A DNA stretch of 64,000 nt from Nautilus pompilius (GCA_018389105.1 JACATO010000048.1:558001-622000), one strand, 5' to 3'; counted from the stretch's first letter, positions 49,155 to 61,871 are shown. Notes: a model not told the origin generated them from the letters alone. A program made the numbers and translations.

Positions 49155-49258
49155 GGAAGGGGATATATATAGAGAGAGGGAGCGAGGGGAGAGAGAGAGA
49201 GATGACGTCAGTATAGAGAGGAGAGATGGAGAGATCAGTATAGACAGACAGAAAGATG

Positions 49259-49313
<55 letters not shown>

Positions 49314-49575
49314 TGACGTCAGTATCTAGAGAGAGAGATGACGTCAGTATAGAGAGAGATGGATATATATGAGGTCAGTATAGAGAGAGAGAGAGATGAC
49401 GTCAGTATAGAGAGAGAGATGGATATATATGAGGTCAGTATAGAGAGAGAGAGAGAGAGAGATGACGTCAGTATATAGAGAGAGATGGATATATATGAGG
49501 TCAGTATAGAGAGAGAGAGAGAGAGAGAGATGACGTCGTATATAGAGAGAGAGATGGAATATATGAGGTCAGTAT

Positions 49576-49607
<32 letters not shown>

Positions 49608-49652
49608 TGACGTCAGTATATAGAGAGAGATGGATATATATGAGGTCAGTAT

Positions 49653-49683
<31 letters not shown>

Positions 49684-49693
49684 TATAGAGGAA
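48976..49693. repeat. GA/TA minisatellite carrying CRE palindromes
   Basis: Tandem units of the form GAGAGATGACGTCAGTATAGAG alternate with GAGATGGATATATATGAGG then TCAGTATAGAG, separated by (GA)n of variable length. Exact TGACGTCA occurs at 49007, 49203, 49314, 49339, 49397, 49463 and 49608, with a one-base-damaged copy at 49531. The alternating half unit GAGGTCAGTATA differs from GACGTCAGTATA by one base, so both probably derive from one ancestral unit. Confidence 0.95.
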
Positions 49694-51336
49694 AATTACT
49701 CGAAGCTTCGTTCTCCTAGTTAGCCAGCGGTGCGGCATTTGTATAAACTAATCCATGCCCGCCAGCTACGTAGCTGTCCGTGTATTATATGCACGAAACT
49801 GGCTTTGACATTTGATAATTCTAAGAATATTATAGACACCAAGACAGATAACTAAGAAGACTCAAAGCAATAAATTCCGCTGGTCTGGCTTGACGTTAGT
49901 CCCTATCTCCGACCGACCAGAGTGGCTGGACGAGCCATTCGACAGATAACTCGAGAGAGCTGGGCCAGCAGGCGGACCGAGAAGAGTCGTAGTCACCAGC
50001 CCGGAAGGTCTGACTGCGCGGTTCTGATATCGATAATTTCGCCACTAATGGGAAGATTTAGATAGACGGTGCAAATGTCTGTTTGATTAGAGGTGTGATG
50101 TTAGGCAAATTGGAAAGAAAAGTGGTGTGCGCATGACAGGCGTCAGTTTGGGCTGGAGAGCGACGTTAGCTGGAAACGGGCACCATCGGGGAGACGTGGG
50201 GCACAGAAAGATGGGCGGAAGGGAAAATAGAGAAATGCAAGAAGGGTCCAGGAGTGTGTAAGAAAAATGAAGAGAGAGGAGGGAAGCAATTAAGATGGAA
50301 TAAATTGAATGAAATGAGACGAGAGGGAGAGAAGAAAGAACTTCATTCAACAGTTCCAGAGAGGGGGGCTGGGAGGCCATAAATATGTACAATTCAAGCT
50401 ACAAGTGATACTTTAAACATCCAGACAAGCGTACAATCTAATCTCAGTTCGCTAGATCAGTACAAAGCGGATGTGTGTCACGGAGAGGGAAATAAAACCG
50501 GCGTGCCTATTGGCTGGGTGCAGTGATCTGATGTAGACATACAAGGGAAACCGAACAGACGCGTTGAGAAGCTTCCGTCTGTACGATCAGTCAAGTCACG
50601 TAACACGAAGTCCGCGCATTCAACATCGACAGGATATGGGTTATAAAAACCGGCATGGAGCACGCACACACACCATCATTAAAACAGACTTCCAGAAGGG
50701 AAAGGCTGGTGAAGATTTTTAATGAAGATTAAAGTTTCCTTAACGAATCAGAGATGGCGTTAAATAGCAACACAAATTAACCAATAGCCAGCCCCGTAAC
50801 ATTGGAGCGGCCTCGGAGTGACGTCAAACGAGGACAGAGCATAGTTACTTCATTCCCGGAAACAGTTTTGGTAATTTAATTTTTTCAGGATATTTGTGCA
50901 ATTTTTCTGCAATATAAATAATGACAAAAGACCGTAAACATAGACACAAAATGCCAATTGTGGAGTTAATTGTAAAAAAAAAACTGCCTTTGAAAGATAG
51001 AACTGTGTTCTGTCGCGGATAACTGACAGCAAATCGTTCTTGCTTGACGTCGTAGTCTGCAGGATGAGTTAAGTTCGATTGTCTTATTTGTCAGCCAGCA
51101 GCCCTCTCGGAGGTGTTGTTGGATCCCCACGAGTAACGATGGTGCGTGTGAGGTGCCAGAGAGAGAGAGTATTTTGAATCAACGTGTTCGACATCCCGCC
51201 AGCCTCTCGCAGGCTCCAGGCTGACAGCATTCATTGCCTGAAGAATGCATCTTTCACAGTCGTAATATACAATAAATAATTTTTTTTTTAAAAAAAAAAC
51301 AAAAAACAAACAAACATTTTTTTTTAAATATTAAAA
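49694..51336. other. CpG-richer non-coding stretch
   Basis: No gene recognised. A TGACGTCA site is at 50819-50826. Open frames on the minus strand (for example 50087-50392) are low-complexity Ser/Leu/Pro reading of purine-rich DNA. Confidence 0.45.
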
Positions 51337-51561
51337 CTAAAGAAAAAAATTTACCCTATTATTTGCTGCGCAGTGAATTCCGGGTCTTGCAGCGCGCGCG
51401 CGCCGTCCTTGAAAGGCGAAGCGTGACGTGGCCCACGTAAATCGGGACCTAAATTTGAAACTGGCACGGGTCGCGCGCCTTGCAGAGCTGAACAAAGTAC
51501 AGGTGGGAATTGGCTGAGGTCCAGGTGTCGGATAAATCAAGTCGGAGTCGACAGGCGCCAT
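51337..51561 (-). other. CpG-dense ORF, possible promoter rather than gene
   Basis: A minus-strand ATG (51561) opens 74 codons, MAPVDSDLIYPTPGPQPIPT..., and becomes Arg/Ala-rich. A donor-like AATAGG|GTAAAT lies near 51353. The G+C and CpG density (GCGCGCGCGCC) could alone explain the open frame. Upstream on that strand is GGCGAGAAAGACGTC. Listed as a possible first exon or promoter, not as a supported gene. Confidence 0.2.
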
Positions 51562-52170
51562 TTATAACGGGTCACGGACGACGCGTAAAGGTAAAGATGG
51601 CTGACTCAGTGACGTCTTTCTCGCCTATAACGGATACGTTTCTCGTTTAAATGGATCTTTCTGCTGTTATCACTGATTCAGTCGAGGACTTCCTCGTCCT
51701 TCTCCTCCTCCGGCATTCATCGGTGACCGAGAGAGTTAGAAGAAAGACAGACAAACAAAATTTGATGCATTTTTATCGTGGAATTAAGAAAGTATCTTTA
51801 AAATAGATTTCAAAGGCTGCCAAGCGGAGATGAGGCGCAGCCATGTTTTTTTTAGTGAACAGTGTTGTTAGATAGAATTTTCTCATTAACTCTTCAGCGA
51901 CTGTTTGGTATTTTCTGACTGCATTGCGGCGATTCCTGCTATTTATAATGAACACCGGCAGTGGTCTGTCTGTCTGTCTGTCTCTGGTGTTGTGGGGGGT
52001 CTGAATGACCGTCAAGATTAATAGTTCTCAAATCACCACTGATGTGTCTCTCCCCCCACCCACCCTTGACTTGCGCCATGTTCACCAAATGGGAAGTCGT
52101 CGTGATCTCGTGCTGCTGGCCGTCCAAACGGAACCGAGGCTGGTTCGTGGAGATGGTTGAACCCCGCCAA

Positions 52171-52178
52171 TGACGTCA
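52171..52178. promoter_or_regulatory. CRE palindrome next to CCAAT
   Basis: CCGCCAATGACGTCACC places a CCAAT-box core directly against TGACGTCA in a CpG-rich context, a typical proximal promoter arrangement. No transcript was assigned. Confidence 0.35.
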
Positions 52179-52484
52179 CCTTGGAACCAGCGCGCTCCGG
52201 CTTTGTCTGTTGGCGGGAAGCTATCATCCGCGCTGTTAGAAGCTTAGTACATTCTCTACAGGTGGGGGTTACCCGGCCCACAGACTCCCAGACCGTCGGG
52301 CGATGGTTCTAACGTGTTGCCCCACTACTCCATTTGGCTTCCCAGGCTGCACACGGCGTCGTCACACAACATTTTCTTGTGTGCGTGCAAAAATCTTTTA
52401 ACGGTAAAAAAGCTTCAGAAGTCCATGAGTAAAACGGACTAAAAGCTCTCCACCCCCTGGTGTAGCCTGGAACTGAAGGTCAGT

Positions 52485-52562
52485 CGGGGTGGATAACGCA
52501 GTCAGCACCTGCATCCTATGCTCGTCACGGTCAATAAGGCAGCGGGTTCGAGCTTATAGAAA
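52485..52562 (+). repeat. tRNA-like SINE head
   Basis: GTGGATAACGCAGTCAGCA resembles an A box. About 45 nt later, GCGGGTTCGAGCTTA resembles a B box. Arms do not form a full cloverleaf. Probably a SINE fragment or tRNA pseudogene. Confidence 0.35.
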
Positions 52563-52959
52563 ACTGCCGCTTTGTTGACAATCTCTATCTGAACCAAAAA
52601 CAAAGTTTATATTTACCAGCTTGTTAAGAACTTCTTGCTCGCTCATGTAACTTTTCCGGTCTGTGTGTGCAGAAATATTAAAGTAACAGTTTATTACGAT
52701 TTTTTTTCTGTGTGTGCATTTAGCGATAAATGAAAGTGATTCATTGAGGAGAGTATCTAACTGAGTCCTTATTTAACAGTTGCGTGTGTAAACAATGCGA
52801 TTGCTCTCGTGTTGTTAAGTAATACATAGTTTAATAGAAAGCCGCCAGGACTTAAACATGGCTCTGGAAAGTGAAACGGGTGCCAGAACGACTGATTAAA
52901 ACTATCATCTTTAATTAAACTTGCTGGTAATTTACCCCAGTCGATGACATTTACGTATA

Positions 52960-54095
52960 TTAGGTTGTTACAAAAGTTTTGTCGTTTTTTTTTACAGCAA
53001 CAATGAGACTTCATATCATTACTGAACGTGAAGTCTACTAATCATAGTTCCATTGCAATCCCTACACTTCTGCCAACGAGTTACAATCGCATTTATACCA
53101 TTAAAAAAAAATAATCTGGATTTCTGCAGTCGATAAACTGTTGGAAGGCAGTTTCAGTTGCTGCTAGGTTGGAGGAGGATTTCATACGGGGGAAGCTGTC
53201 GAGGTGTTTGAAAATGTGGTGGTCTGTGGGGGGGAGGTCTGGTGAAGAGGCTGGGTGAGGGAGAACTTTGTACCCCAACCTGTTCAGTTTCTGGAGAATC
53301 ACTTTTGCAACATGAGGACGAGTATTGTCGTGGAGCGGGATTGGGCCTCTTCGATTCACCAATGCTGGCTGTTGTCTGGAGAGTTTGTGATGAACGTTTA
53401 ATTTACTACAGCACCTTTCAGCTGTGATTGTTTCGCCAGGTTTCAAGAATTAATAGAGGATGACACGTCCGCCAAACACTGACCTTCGGTCAAGAAATGG
53501 GTCGTTTTTGTTTCTCATGACAAGTGACGAGCAGATCTCCAATCGACGATTTTGTTGTTGTTCATTCAACTCAGCTTTTCCACCTTTGCGATTACGTCAA
53601 GATGCTGGGAAACAGTAGCAGTACTTACGTCAAGGTCTCCAGTGATTTCTCGTGCTGTTTTTCTTGGATCGGCTGCAATTGAGGCTTTCAGACGGTCATC
53701 ATCACAGCTGGAAGGACGTCCGCTACGTTCCTCACCTTCGAGGCTCACATCTCCTGATCGAAACTTCGCAAACCATCGCTGTACTGGGCGCTCATTGTCT
53801 GTGACATCCTCGCCCCATGGCTGCTTAATGTCACGAGTTGCCTCGCTCGCTTTGTGGCCTGGTTTGAGCTCGTGAGGCAAAATGGCACCAAAAACCTTTC
53901 TGTCCATGCTTCAGGTAGAACCTGAAATAAATATCCGTTTAATGATTTTTGAAGAGGTAGGTTTTTCATAATGTCTGCCAGAGCACAGGCTACCAAACGA
54001 CATATAGCTTACCTACATACACCTTCACAATCATGCAAGAAACGAACCCCAAATTAACGTAACATGAACCCGACAAAACCTCTGTGCCCACCTGA
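52960..54095 (-). mobile_element. mariner element with both ITRs and TA duplication
   Basis: The left terminus reads TTAGGTTGTTACAAAAGTTT then TGTCG. The right terminus, inverted, reads TCAGGTGGGCACAGAGGTTT then TGTCG. They match at about 19 of 25 positions. TA dinucleotides flank both ends (52958-52959 and 54096-54097), the canonical mariner target site. Length is 1,136 bp versus about 1.28 kb for intact irritans-group elements, consistent with internal deletions. The transposase remnant is on the minus strand. The ends are good enough to have been recognised by a transposase supplied in trans, but the internal gene is dead. Confidence 0.93.
53093..53907 (-). pseudogene. mariner transposase pseudogene (first catalytic Asp deleted)
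   Basis: Order on the minus strand. From 53907: MDRKVFGAILPHELKPGHKA..., including the first helix-turn-helix and WFAKFRSGDVSLEGEERSGR then PS (linker and second HTH), to IAKVEKLS. After a small deletion and frameshift, ELNEQQQNRRLEICSSL and RNKNDPFLDR (from 53572) continue in the frame used to the end. The segment that should carry the first catalytic Asp (VTCDEKW) up to ..IHYSF is replaced by a short junction with an in-frame TAA. FLKPGETITAE follows, then PLHDNTRPHVA with the second Asp, and SSPDLPPTDHHIFKHLD with the third Asp 34 residues on (DD34D spacing kept). The deletion removes catalysis. Confidence 0.92.
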
Positions 54096-54097
54096 TA

Positions 54098-57000
54098 TTT
54101 AAATAAACACATTTCGACATTTAACTGCTCTATGGAAGAAATTTTAGCTAAATTGTAATTATGACCTTATATTAGATGCGTCAAATTATTGCTTACAATA
54201 TTAAAAATAAATAAATAGACCACCAGAGAGAGAGAACACGAAAATTTGTCCGTGTTTCACACCCTGTGAGCGAACGAGTTAACCTCTGGAGACCGCGTTA
54301 CGGTTTTCTGTGTGTGAGCCCCCGCACAGTCTTCGAGCTTCCGTGGAAAAAGACAAACTCCCTGACTGACCTGCGTGCGACTGTGCGAGGTTGGTAGGGT
54401 TAATACTTCTCGGTATAATAAAAAAAACACACAGAGAAATATAGGTATGCCCATAATTAATAATTTCCTGGACTTATCAACAAAATTTGACTTTATATTT
54501 CCAAATGGCTTCTTCAGTTATTTAATTCTCATTTGTATCGGAGCAGTTGCTGATGACCAAGCAGGCAACTCTATTAATTTTACAAACTGTCCCGAGGTAA
54601 ATAGGGGCTAAATCATTTTCTCGGCCACCTTTGTGAGTAATTTGTCTGCTCACAAAATAAATAGCGTAAATTCAATTTTAAAATACAGAGAAGCTTTAAA
54701 ATTAATGCCGTATTAGTAATTTTCGTCTTTAATTCAGAAAAGTATTTAGATTATCAATTTTTTGGAAAGCCAGTGAAAGGCAAAGCGAGCGGACCCATTT
54801 AGCCGTCCGTCTGTCTGCCGTTTTTCTCTCACATGAGTTTGCGAAAAGTCAGTTCATTCGAAAGGAAGCCCCCAAATATGGAGAGAAAGTTTCTCCAAAG
54901 TCAGCAAATATAGATTGCATTTGTTGCAGTGCCTTATTTGAATATTTGTAATGATAAGCTTATTTTAATAAATTTTAAAACTCAACAACTAATACAAAAA
55001 AAAAAACAAAACGTTTAGAATGATGAAAATAAATATTTACTTTCAGAATTCTTTGCTTTAACTCAACCGACCGAACTTGGTAAGTGATCTGAGGCTGTCT
55101 GCTGTCACGTAGGCGTTACTGTAGAAATTACTGTACTGCAGGTTTTGAAAAGACAAATGTGGTTAGCCACAAATGTCAATACGGTTTATGTCAACAGAAG
55201 GCATTTGCTTGGTACGGGCGAGTGGACGGGAAACAGTGGCATTATATCGAGGCTCTGTCTGACTGGCATCATCTCCCTGTCTCTTCCATTTATATATATA
55301 TGACCGGATCCAGTAAGAGACAACAGAACATGGCGTCATTTTTTGAAAGGATGAGAGATTTTTAGTAGAGTTATATGGTTATGGGATGAGCAGGAAATCT
55401 CAGGATTTATACGTATAAAACTTAGAGCCCCTTGGTGCCTATCCAAAGCATTTGTAAAAATACTGGTTTTTTTAGAAGCTGTTCTAAGTTTCTCTAATGC
55501 CCCAAAAATGCTTTTAAAAATCTAGCTTATTAGAATTCTTAAAGGGTTGGTAACGATGTTTCTTTGTTCTTTGAGAGCGTGAGAAAAAAAAAATCAGCAA
55601 TCTCGTCAACCTTTTATTTTGTTGTTGTTTTACGAATATTAAAATTTCTAGTAGATCCGCACGCAACCTGTGATGTCCAAGAGAATGCAGTTTTAGAATT
55701 CCTTAAGGTTTAGAATAATTACATTCGTTCTTGCCAACTTTCTTAGCAAAGAATGGGCATAAAACTTACATCGCATGCTCTAAATGTAACCGAAAAGGGG
55801 AGGGCCTAAAAGCCGAAGATTATTAAAGTAAAAGCATGTTTAGGGAACAGGAGCTGGGGCAGAATGAGACAAGCAGCGAGTCCGTAACAAACGCCGTGCT
55901 AGCGGTTTTCTTTGCTAGCCAAGAGATCTTTTAAACATGGCTGACCAAACAACGGTGTCGTGCATTTCTTCTGCACTGGCATTTATCGTAGCGAGTAGTG
56001 CATTATTATAGAGATGCGGGAAATATTTTAACTTAAATAAAGTTCCCGTCGTTTCAAACCATCTATCGAATGCGTTTTTAAAGCCTAGGCCGACTGTATG
56101 GATGGATATCCAGTCAGCTTACTGATCTTTATTTCATCTTCCTCGGCTAACACCAGAGCCGCCGGCAGCTGACTTCCCATCCCCGGGAAAACCAAGCAGG
56201 TGAGCTACGTACATTATTAGATAAAATTCCCGTCTAAAAGAGAGAGAAATTAATTATCAAAAATAACTTTATTAAGAAATTCGCTATGAAGGAAATTCAG
56301 AAAAAGTAGCTTTTTGCGAAAGTTACAAATTGATTTTAGCATTTTGCATTCTTTTCTGGTTTTACAGAGCAGAGCTATAAATAGATTACTCCACTAAACC
56401 GACTCGTCCCCAGCTCATCTTCGACACTCGGAGGGAGGTCGTTTATATGACCCGAGTCCCTCCCTCCCTGTGCTGCGCTTGAGTGTGACGACCACTCACT
56501 CAGCTGATCGACCGGCAGCTCAGACATCGCTGGAAATTTCTCTGATTTTGTTTAGAAGATGCAATGGTTAAGAGAATGCGCTGTAAGATTGGCAACCTGC
56601 ATCTTTTCAGATGCCACATTTCTTCAATCAAAAATAGATCCTTTTTTTGTAATCACCTGCGCTAAGAATATCTCTGGGATTTCTAGGCTCCGGGGTAACT
56701 GCCCCAAACTACCCCCCTTCTTCTTCCGACGTTACTAGTTAACATTTAAAAACGCGAAGTCTGCCTTTACGCGGATTTACTTGGCAGTATATGTCGTGTA
56801 AATGCCACGTAAAAGCGGTAATTTGCTATTATATCGGTAATTAAAGGTGAATGCAAAGATGATTTTTCTTCTTCCACTGTATACATTGTAAATTATAATT
56901 CCTTTTAAAATGAAAACCCCAAGATGATGATGATATGATGATGATGATGATGCTGATGATATGATGATGATGATGATGATGATAGTAATAAAAGTGGAAT

Positions 57001-58130
57001 AGAGAGTTCTGTATCTGTTCATCAACTTTTAAAATCTCAATTACAGCTCAACATAATCTTTGTTGAAAGGTGCGCTTCCTAAATGCTCAAAGCACCTGAG
57101 ATCCTGCTCCAAATCATTTTGATAAAATGCCTATGCACTTCTTCCAGACTCAACATATCCAACAAAGAGAAGGCTTCCAAGCTGAGACAACAGCAGCATC
57201 CATCATATTATTTCTTCTTGAGTTTTGTAGATTGCCAAAAAAAATGTAACAATAGTGGTGAACAATTAATATTAGCCACCGTCTCGTCGCTTTTTTCTAA
57301 CTTAAAAATGACTATGGGCCGTAGTTATTTTGTTTTATAAAGTACGAATATATATTTTTTTTATTATTGATGGTATTTTACCTCTCTTTTGGTGGCTACT
57401 TGAAAAGACAAATCTTTTTTGCAGCATCTGCTTATAAGACCTAGAGCTGAGCGAATTCTTCCCTTCTCTGTCCCTCTCTGCCGTCGTTATGGCGACCATG
57501 ATCAGCTGACCTTCGGTTTGGCATCAACGTGAACATCTGCTACTATAGTTAACCAAAGTTTCTGCACCAAAAAAAATAAATAAATACAATAAAACAATAT
57601 TTCTTATTTAAAATTTTTACCTGTCTCCCTCTTTCACAACCCTACTTATTTGAACATTGATATATTAATATTTTACAGTTTGGGTAGTTGTTCAATCATG
57701 TTTAGTTTTATATTGAAAGAAAAGAAAGATTACGATGTCTGCCTAAATTAGTTTATTTTAGGGTCATATCCAAATATTCCTCATGTGTCTAGTAATATGG
57801 CCACCGAGGGAGAAACTGGGAATTCAATGTTAGTAGACTGTTCATTTGTTTCCCCTGAATACACGCTGATTCTCTCGGCTACTGGCCCCCATGATCTCTT
57901 TCTGTTCTACAGTTGTTTCTCCATTACAATGTCCTTCACCAGCTACTAACTACTACTAACTACGTTTTTTTTAAACAAGTTAATCTTTTGAGTTGTCCCT
58001 CACCGTACTTACGTTAAACAAAAACAAGTCTTTAATGCATCGACAGATATTAAAGTCCTTCTGTGTCAATGCTATATCAGTAAATGTAATATAATATGCA
58101 AATGGGTTGTTTTAATTCTTGTATTTACTT
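54098..58130. other. Non-coding stretch
   Basis: No recognised gene. It includes a (GAT)n microsatellite (56922-56983) and a GC-rich patch at 56400-56530 with CCCTCCCTCCCTG that could be a promoter. Short plus-strand frames at 55159-55365 and 57083-57340 have no family motifs. Confidence 0.45.
56922..56983. repeat. (GAT)n microsatellite
   Basis: About 20 GAT units interrupted by single ATATGAT and GCT variants, directly visible. Confidence 0.92.
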
Positions 58131-58137
58131 AGTCAGC

Positions 58138-58310
58138 GAGCGGCCGACGGCCCAGTGGTTGGATTACCAAGGTTAAAGACACCGAATTCAATCCATAGTC
58201 GACTCTGGTTGGTGTATCTCAATGACAATTTCTTTACCAGTTGCTGCTTCATCGCGGCTGTCTCCACGTACATCACAACAACAGAGAGAGCAAGAAGGGG
58301 GAGGTTTACT
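58138..58310 (+). repeat. Probable tRNA-derived SINE
   Basis: GACGGCCCAGTGGTTGGATTA matches an A box (TGGCNNAGTNGG-like). ACCGAATTCAATCC about 35 nt later matches a decayed B box. A non-tRNA body follows, ending in a GA-rich tail near 58280-58300. Boundaries approximate. Confidence 0.4.
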
Positions 58311-59675
58311 TGAGCGATAGACGTGATGTCTGTCCAGCATTTATTTAATGAGTGAGCCCGAGTTTCTTCCTTTACGTCATCCGGCATTAATCAGAATCAC
58401 ATCTAAGTTAGATTTTAGCATCGTTTTGGAAGAAAAAAACCCATGTTGAACATTATGCTTTGCATGAACGTCTCCCCTCTATGCAATCTTCCTTCTTAGT
58501 GGACCAGAAGTCATCCTCCCTGACTAATAAGGAGCCAAACGGGTATCATTAGATGGCATTTACACGACCGGTGTCACTAACATCTTTGTCCCGCTATCAG
58601 TTACAGCGCAAACCACCACAATGGGGCTACTGTTATAAAGTTTGGATTTTCTGGTAGTTTCCATCTGGCTCAGTATCTTTACGATTATTGAGTGATTCCT
58701 GGAAGCCAGCACGCGATACTTCCCTGTATTAAGCACATCAAGAAAATTATAGAATCAGATAAACGATTTTAAAAGATGCATTGCATCTCTGTTTTATTAT
58801 TCTAAAACTGATTTGTACAAAAATTTCAAACTGACTGAGTGTCGGTTTAAATTAATGGTGGAACTTGTCGAGGATAAAGCTCAGATTCCATTTTCTCGAC
58901 GAATTAACCGACGACGTATTCAGCTATTTGCTTAGTAATTATAGGTGCACCGAGCAGATCTATTTTAGAGATGGCGGTGTTTGACATTTTATCCAGAGAG
59001 AGATTCCGCCATATTGGAATACAGAAAACTGGGAAAACGGTGCGGTTTCTTGCTGAAAAAACTTCCCTATCGGAAGGTAAACACCTGGGAGATTTGTGCT
59101 TAGCGCTTTAATTGACGGATGATAGAGAAATAAAAACAATATTGCTTTTTAAAAAATCAAAAGTATAAATATATTGCAACTAAATTGCACAACATCTGAG
59201 CGAAAGAAGCCCATTGAAAAGTAACCTGATTTCGCACCTGAGTCCATTAAAATGTGAAAGGTTTGTTATATTTTTTACTGTATTAAACAGGAGTGAACAA
59301 TTGGAGAGATAACACGAGTAACTTGGGGAGCATAGAAGATAAAACTGGGTCATACATGCGAGTGAAGGGCAAAACGGTCAAATGTGCCGCACACTAGGAA
59401 AGGCTTTTTTTTCTCGTAGTGCTAAATAAAGTAAAGAAGGCGACCGATCGGTACCGACATTAGTCCTGTGCGTGTATTCCTGAAACAGGGCGTTTTTTCA
59501 AAATTCCGCGACTTTTCGGAACCGAATATTTGACAGGTTTTTCGAGATAATAAAAAGAATTTAGAATGTATAGCATCTACGATCTTTCGGATTGTGTTGT
59601 TAAATGATATCCTACTTTAGAAAATTAACACAAATTACTTTTCTTTTCAAACTTTCAGACAGATCACAAACAATT

Positions 59676-59722
<47 letters not shown>

Positions 59723-59750
59723 ATCTCTATCTCTCATCCTCTCTCTCTCC

Positions 59751-59794
<44 letters not shown>

Positions 59795-59816
59795 TTTCAC
59801 CCTCTCTCTCTCTCTC
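59676..59816. repeat. (CT)n microsatellite
   Basis: About 140 bp of CT repeat with CATCT and CCAT interruptions. The open Ser/Leu and Glu/Arg frames on both strands are artefacts of the repeat. Confidence 0.95.
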
Positions 59817-61445
59817 AACACATAAGAAATTCTTAATACAGTGCAGAATTTTCCATTTAGCAGCATTTATTAAAACTTTATTTGAGTTGTAGCTTTAACT
59901 TCCGTGTGCCAATATCACCGATTTCTAGACAAAAAGATCTTCTTAAGAACTAAATATCTAAATTATTTTCCATCAAATCTGTTGTGGAACTTTATTTAGG
60001 GAAAAACAATAATAACTCAGTTTGCCTATGACGACCCTGTTTCTCAACACCAGAGCCGCTTTTAATTCAATATAAAAGGGGGGAATGAAGCATTGTGTGA
60101 CATTATTTATCAAAATTATTGATCATAAATGTTTTACAAGGAATTTAACTTGAATCCATTCGTTGTTTAACCCGTAATTTAGCAGTATAAAATCTTGCAT
60201 CTTTATCAAGTATGCTTCTTGTTTTTGTTTCGTCTGATTATAAAAATTTGTAAATCCAATGGCCTGGCTGTCCTCGCCACCGTCAGGTCTCTGTCAGGTC
60301 ACTCTTCTAGTGATGTCGGCAACCACCTCAACCGGATCACCTGGACATCTCTTTAACTACTGGTTCTTCCTGTCCAGTTGGCTTACCATGGTTGCCTGCT
60401 TCTTTTTCAATCCTGACCAGGGCCGCTTTCAAAGGCGACCATAAAACTGCTTGCTCTGTAAACTTGGAGGGTGCACACAAAAGAAACAACTCAAATGTAT
60501 ATTTATTTTTTACCTGTTTGAATTTGCTGGGTGTTTTAATTTACTCTTTATCTTTAATTTATTTATTTTTTCCACTTTTCACGTTTTTATTTTATGGTTA
60601 ATTAATAACATTAATGGGTCTAATTATCGTGCTTTTGTCGTGTTCGGTCGTCTCCCCATCACTCCCGTGCGACAGTCGGAGCCCCTCAATCGCTTTTTCG
60701 GCTTTTGGTAGGTATTTATGTAAGAATAATGGGTAAAATATGGAGATAGCATCACGATTTTGTGAAAGTGAAATGTGCGTAATTTTTACATTTGAGTTAA
60801 ATTTCGGGAAATCGTGCAATGCTGAAGTCTAAGTCAATAGAAACTTTGTCGTCACATCGGTGTCAATCGAGAAGTGAAGGGAGCACAAATCGCGATTGTT
60901 TTCTCATAATGTAAACATTGCACCCGAGCGTTATATAGCAGTCAACATTCTGGGTTACTGCGTTGTCACTGGACTACAATCACGTCATTCGCACCAAGTC
61001 TGAAATAGACGGATATTTCATCAGACGATATCCAGGTACTTCATTCAGTCAGCAATCTGGCTTCCTTTAATAGCGGTACCTCACCGGAGCACCTGCCTTC
61101 AAGCGTTCAGCAACATGTTGACAGAGCATCCGCTGATAACGCACCGAGTGACCTTGGTATAGAGAGACCAGCACAGCCGAGGCTTCAGTAATTTTCAAAA
61201 GAACAGATCGTTTTATTATATTTAGTATTCTAAATACCCCGAACTTGAGTACTGTATTTCGCTATTGCTGACAAACGATACTGGTTCCTCCCGTGTCGAG
61301 AGTTTCTGAATAAATCGTCCGTGGACTGTGGAAGGTTTCAAAAACTAGAAAGTGGAGATCGAGAGATGGTGAAGGATTCGTGCGGCATGGAAAGGTAAAA
61401 TGTCACCTAAAAGCTGTAGCGGTGTGGCGCGAGGTGAACACCAGA
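59817..61445. other. Non-coding stretch
   Basis: No recognised gene. A GC-richer patch at 60260-60440 holds short frames without motifs. CACGTCATT (CRE half-site) occurs at 60982-60990. Confidence 0.4.
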
Positions 61446-61796
61446 ATGTCCAGAGGCACGACAGGTGATCTGCCTATCAGTCATAATGGAAAACAATCTA
61501 CCACGTTCGCGGTATATCCGATAGTATTAGATTCTTGGCAGTCAGGGTTAGGGATGCCAAGGAAACTCTCAGACAAATGGAAGGGCTCAACGTCTATCTC
61601 TCGCGTAGTAAAATTTTTCAGCTTATTTGAGTTTGCCGCTGTAAAAGATAAAAAAAAATTGGGTGTTATCGTGGAAACAGTTTCTATGAACGCCAAGTAC
61701 TTATCTCTTCACATCCAACACGAGATGATTCGAATCACAACAAATATTGTTTTAAGCAAGAGTTTTATTGAAGTACTTAAGAGTGATGGCGCCTGA
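61446..61796 (+). other. Unrecognised ORF, 116 codons
   Basis: An ATG at 61446 (A at -3) opens 116 codons: MSRGTTGDLPISHNGKQSTT ... FFSLFEFAAVKDKKKLGVIV ... SFIEVLKSDGA. It is the longest non-repetitive ATG frame outside transposons, but part of the complementary strand is also open and no motif is recognised. It could be a decayed repeat or a chance ORF. Confidence 0.2.
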
Positions 61797-61871
61797 AACT
61801 CGATAAAATATGATGATACATGTGATAAAACAATGTGGAAAAGCTTTCTGTAGTCATGTGTTTCGTGAAAG

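Noticed and set aside
52033..52281. 82-codon minus-strand ORF and a plus-strand 31-codon ORF (MFTKWEVVV...)
   Set aside because: CpG-rich promoter-like DNA with CRE and CCAAT; both strands open, no motif.
59604..59866. Ser/Leu-rich and Glu/Arg-rich ORFs on opposite strands
   Set aside because: Translations of a CT/GA microsatellite.
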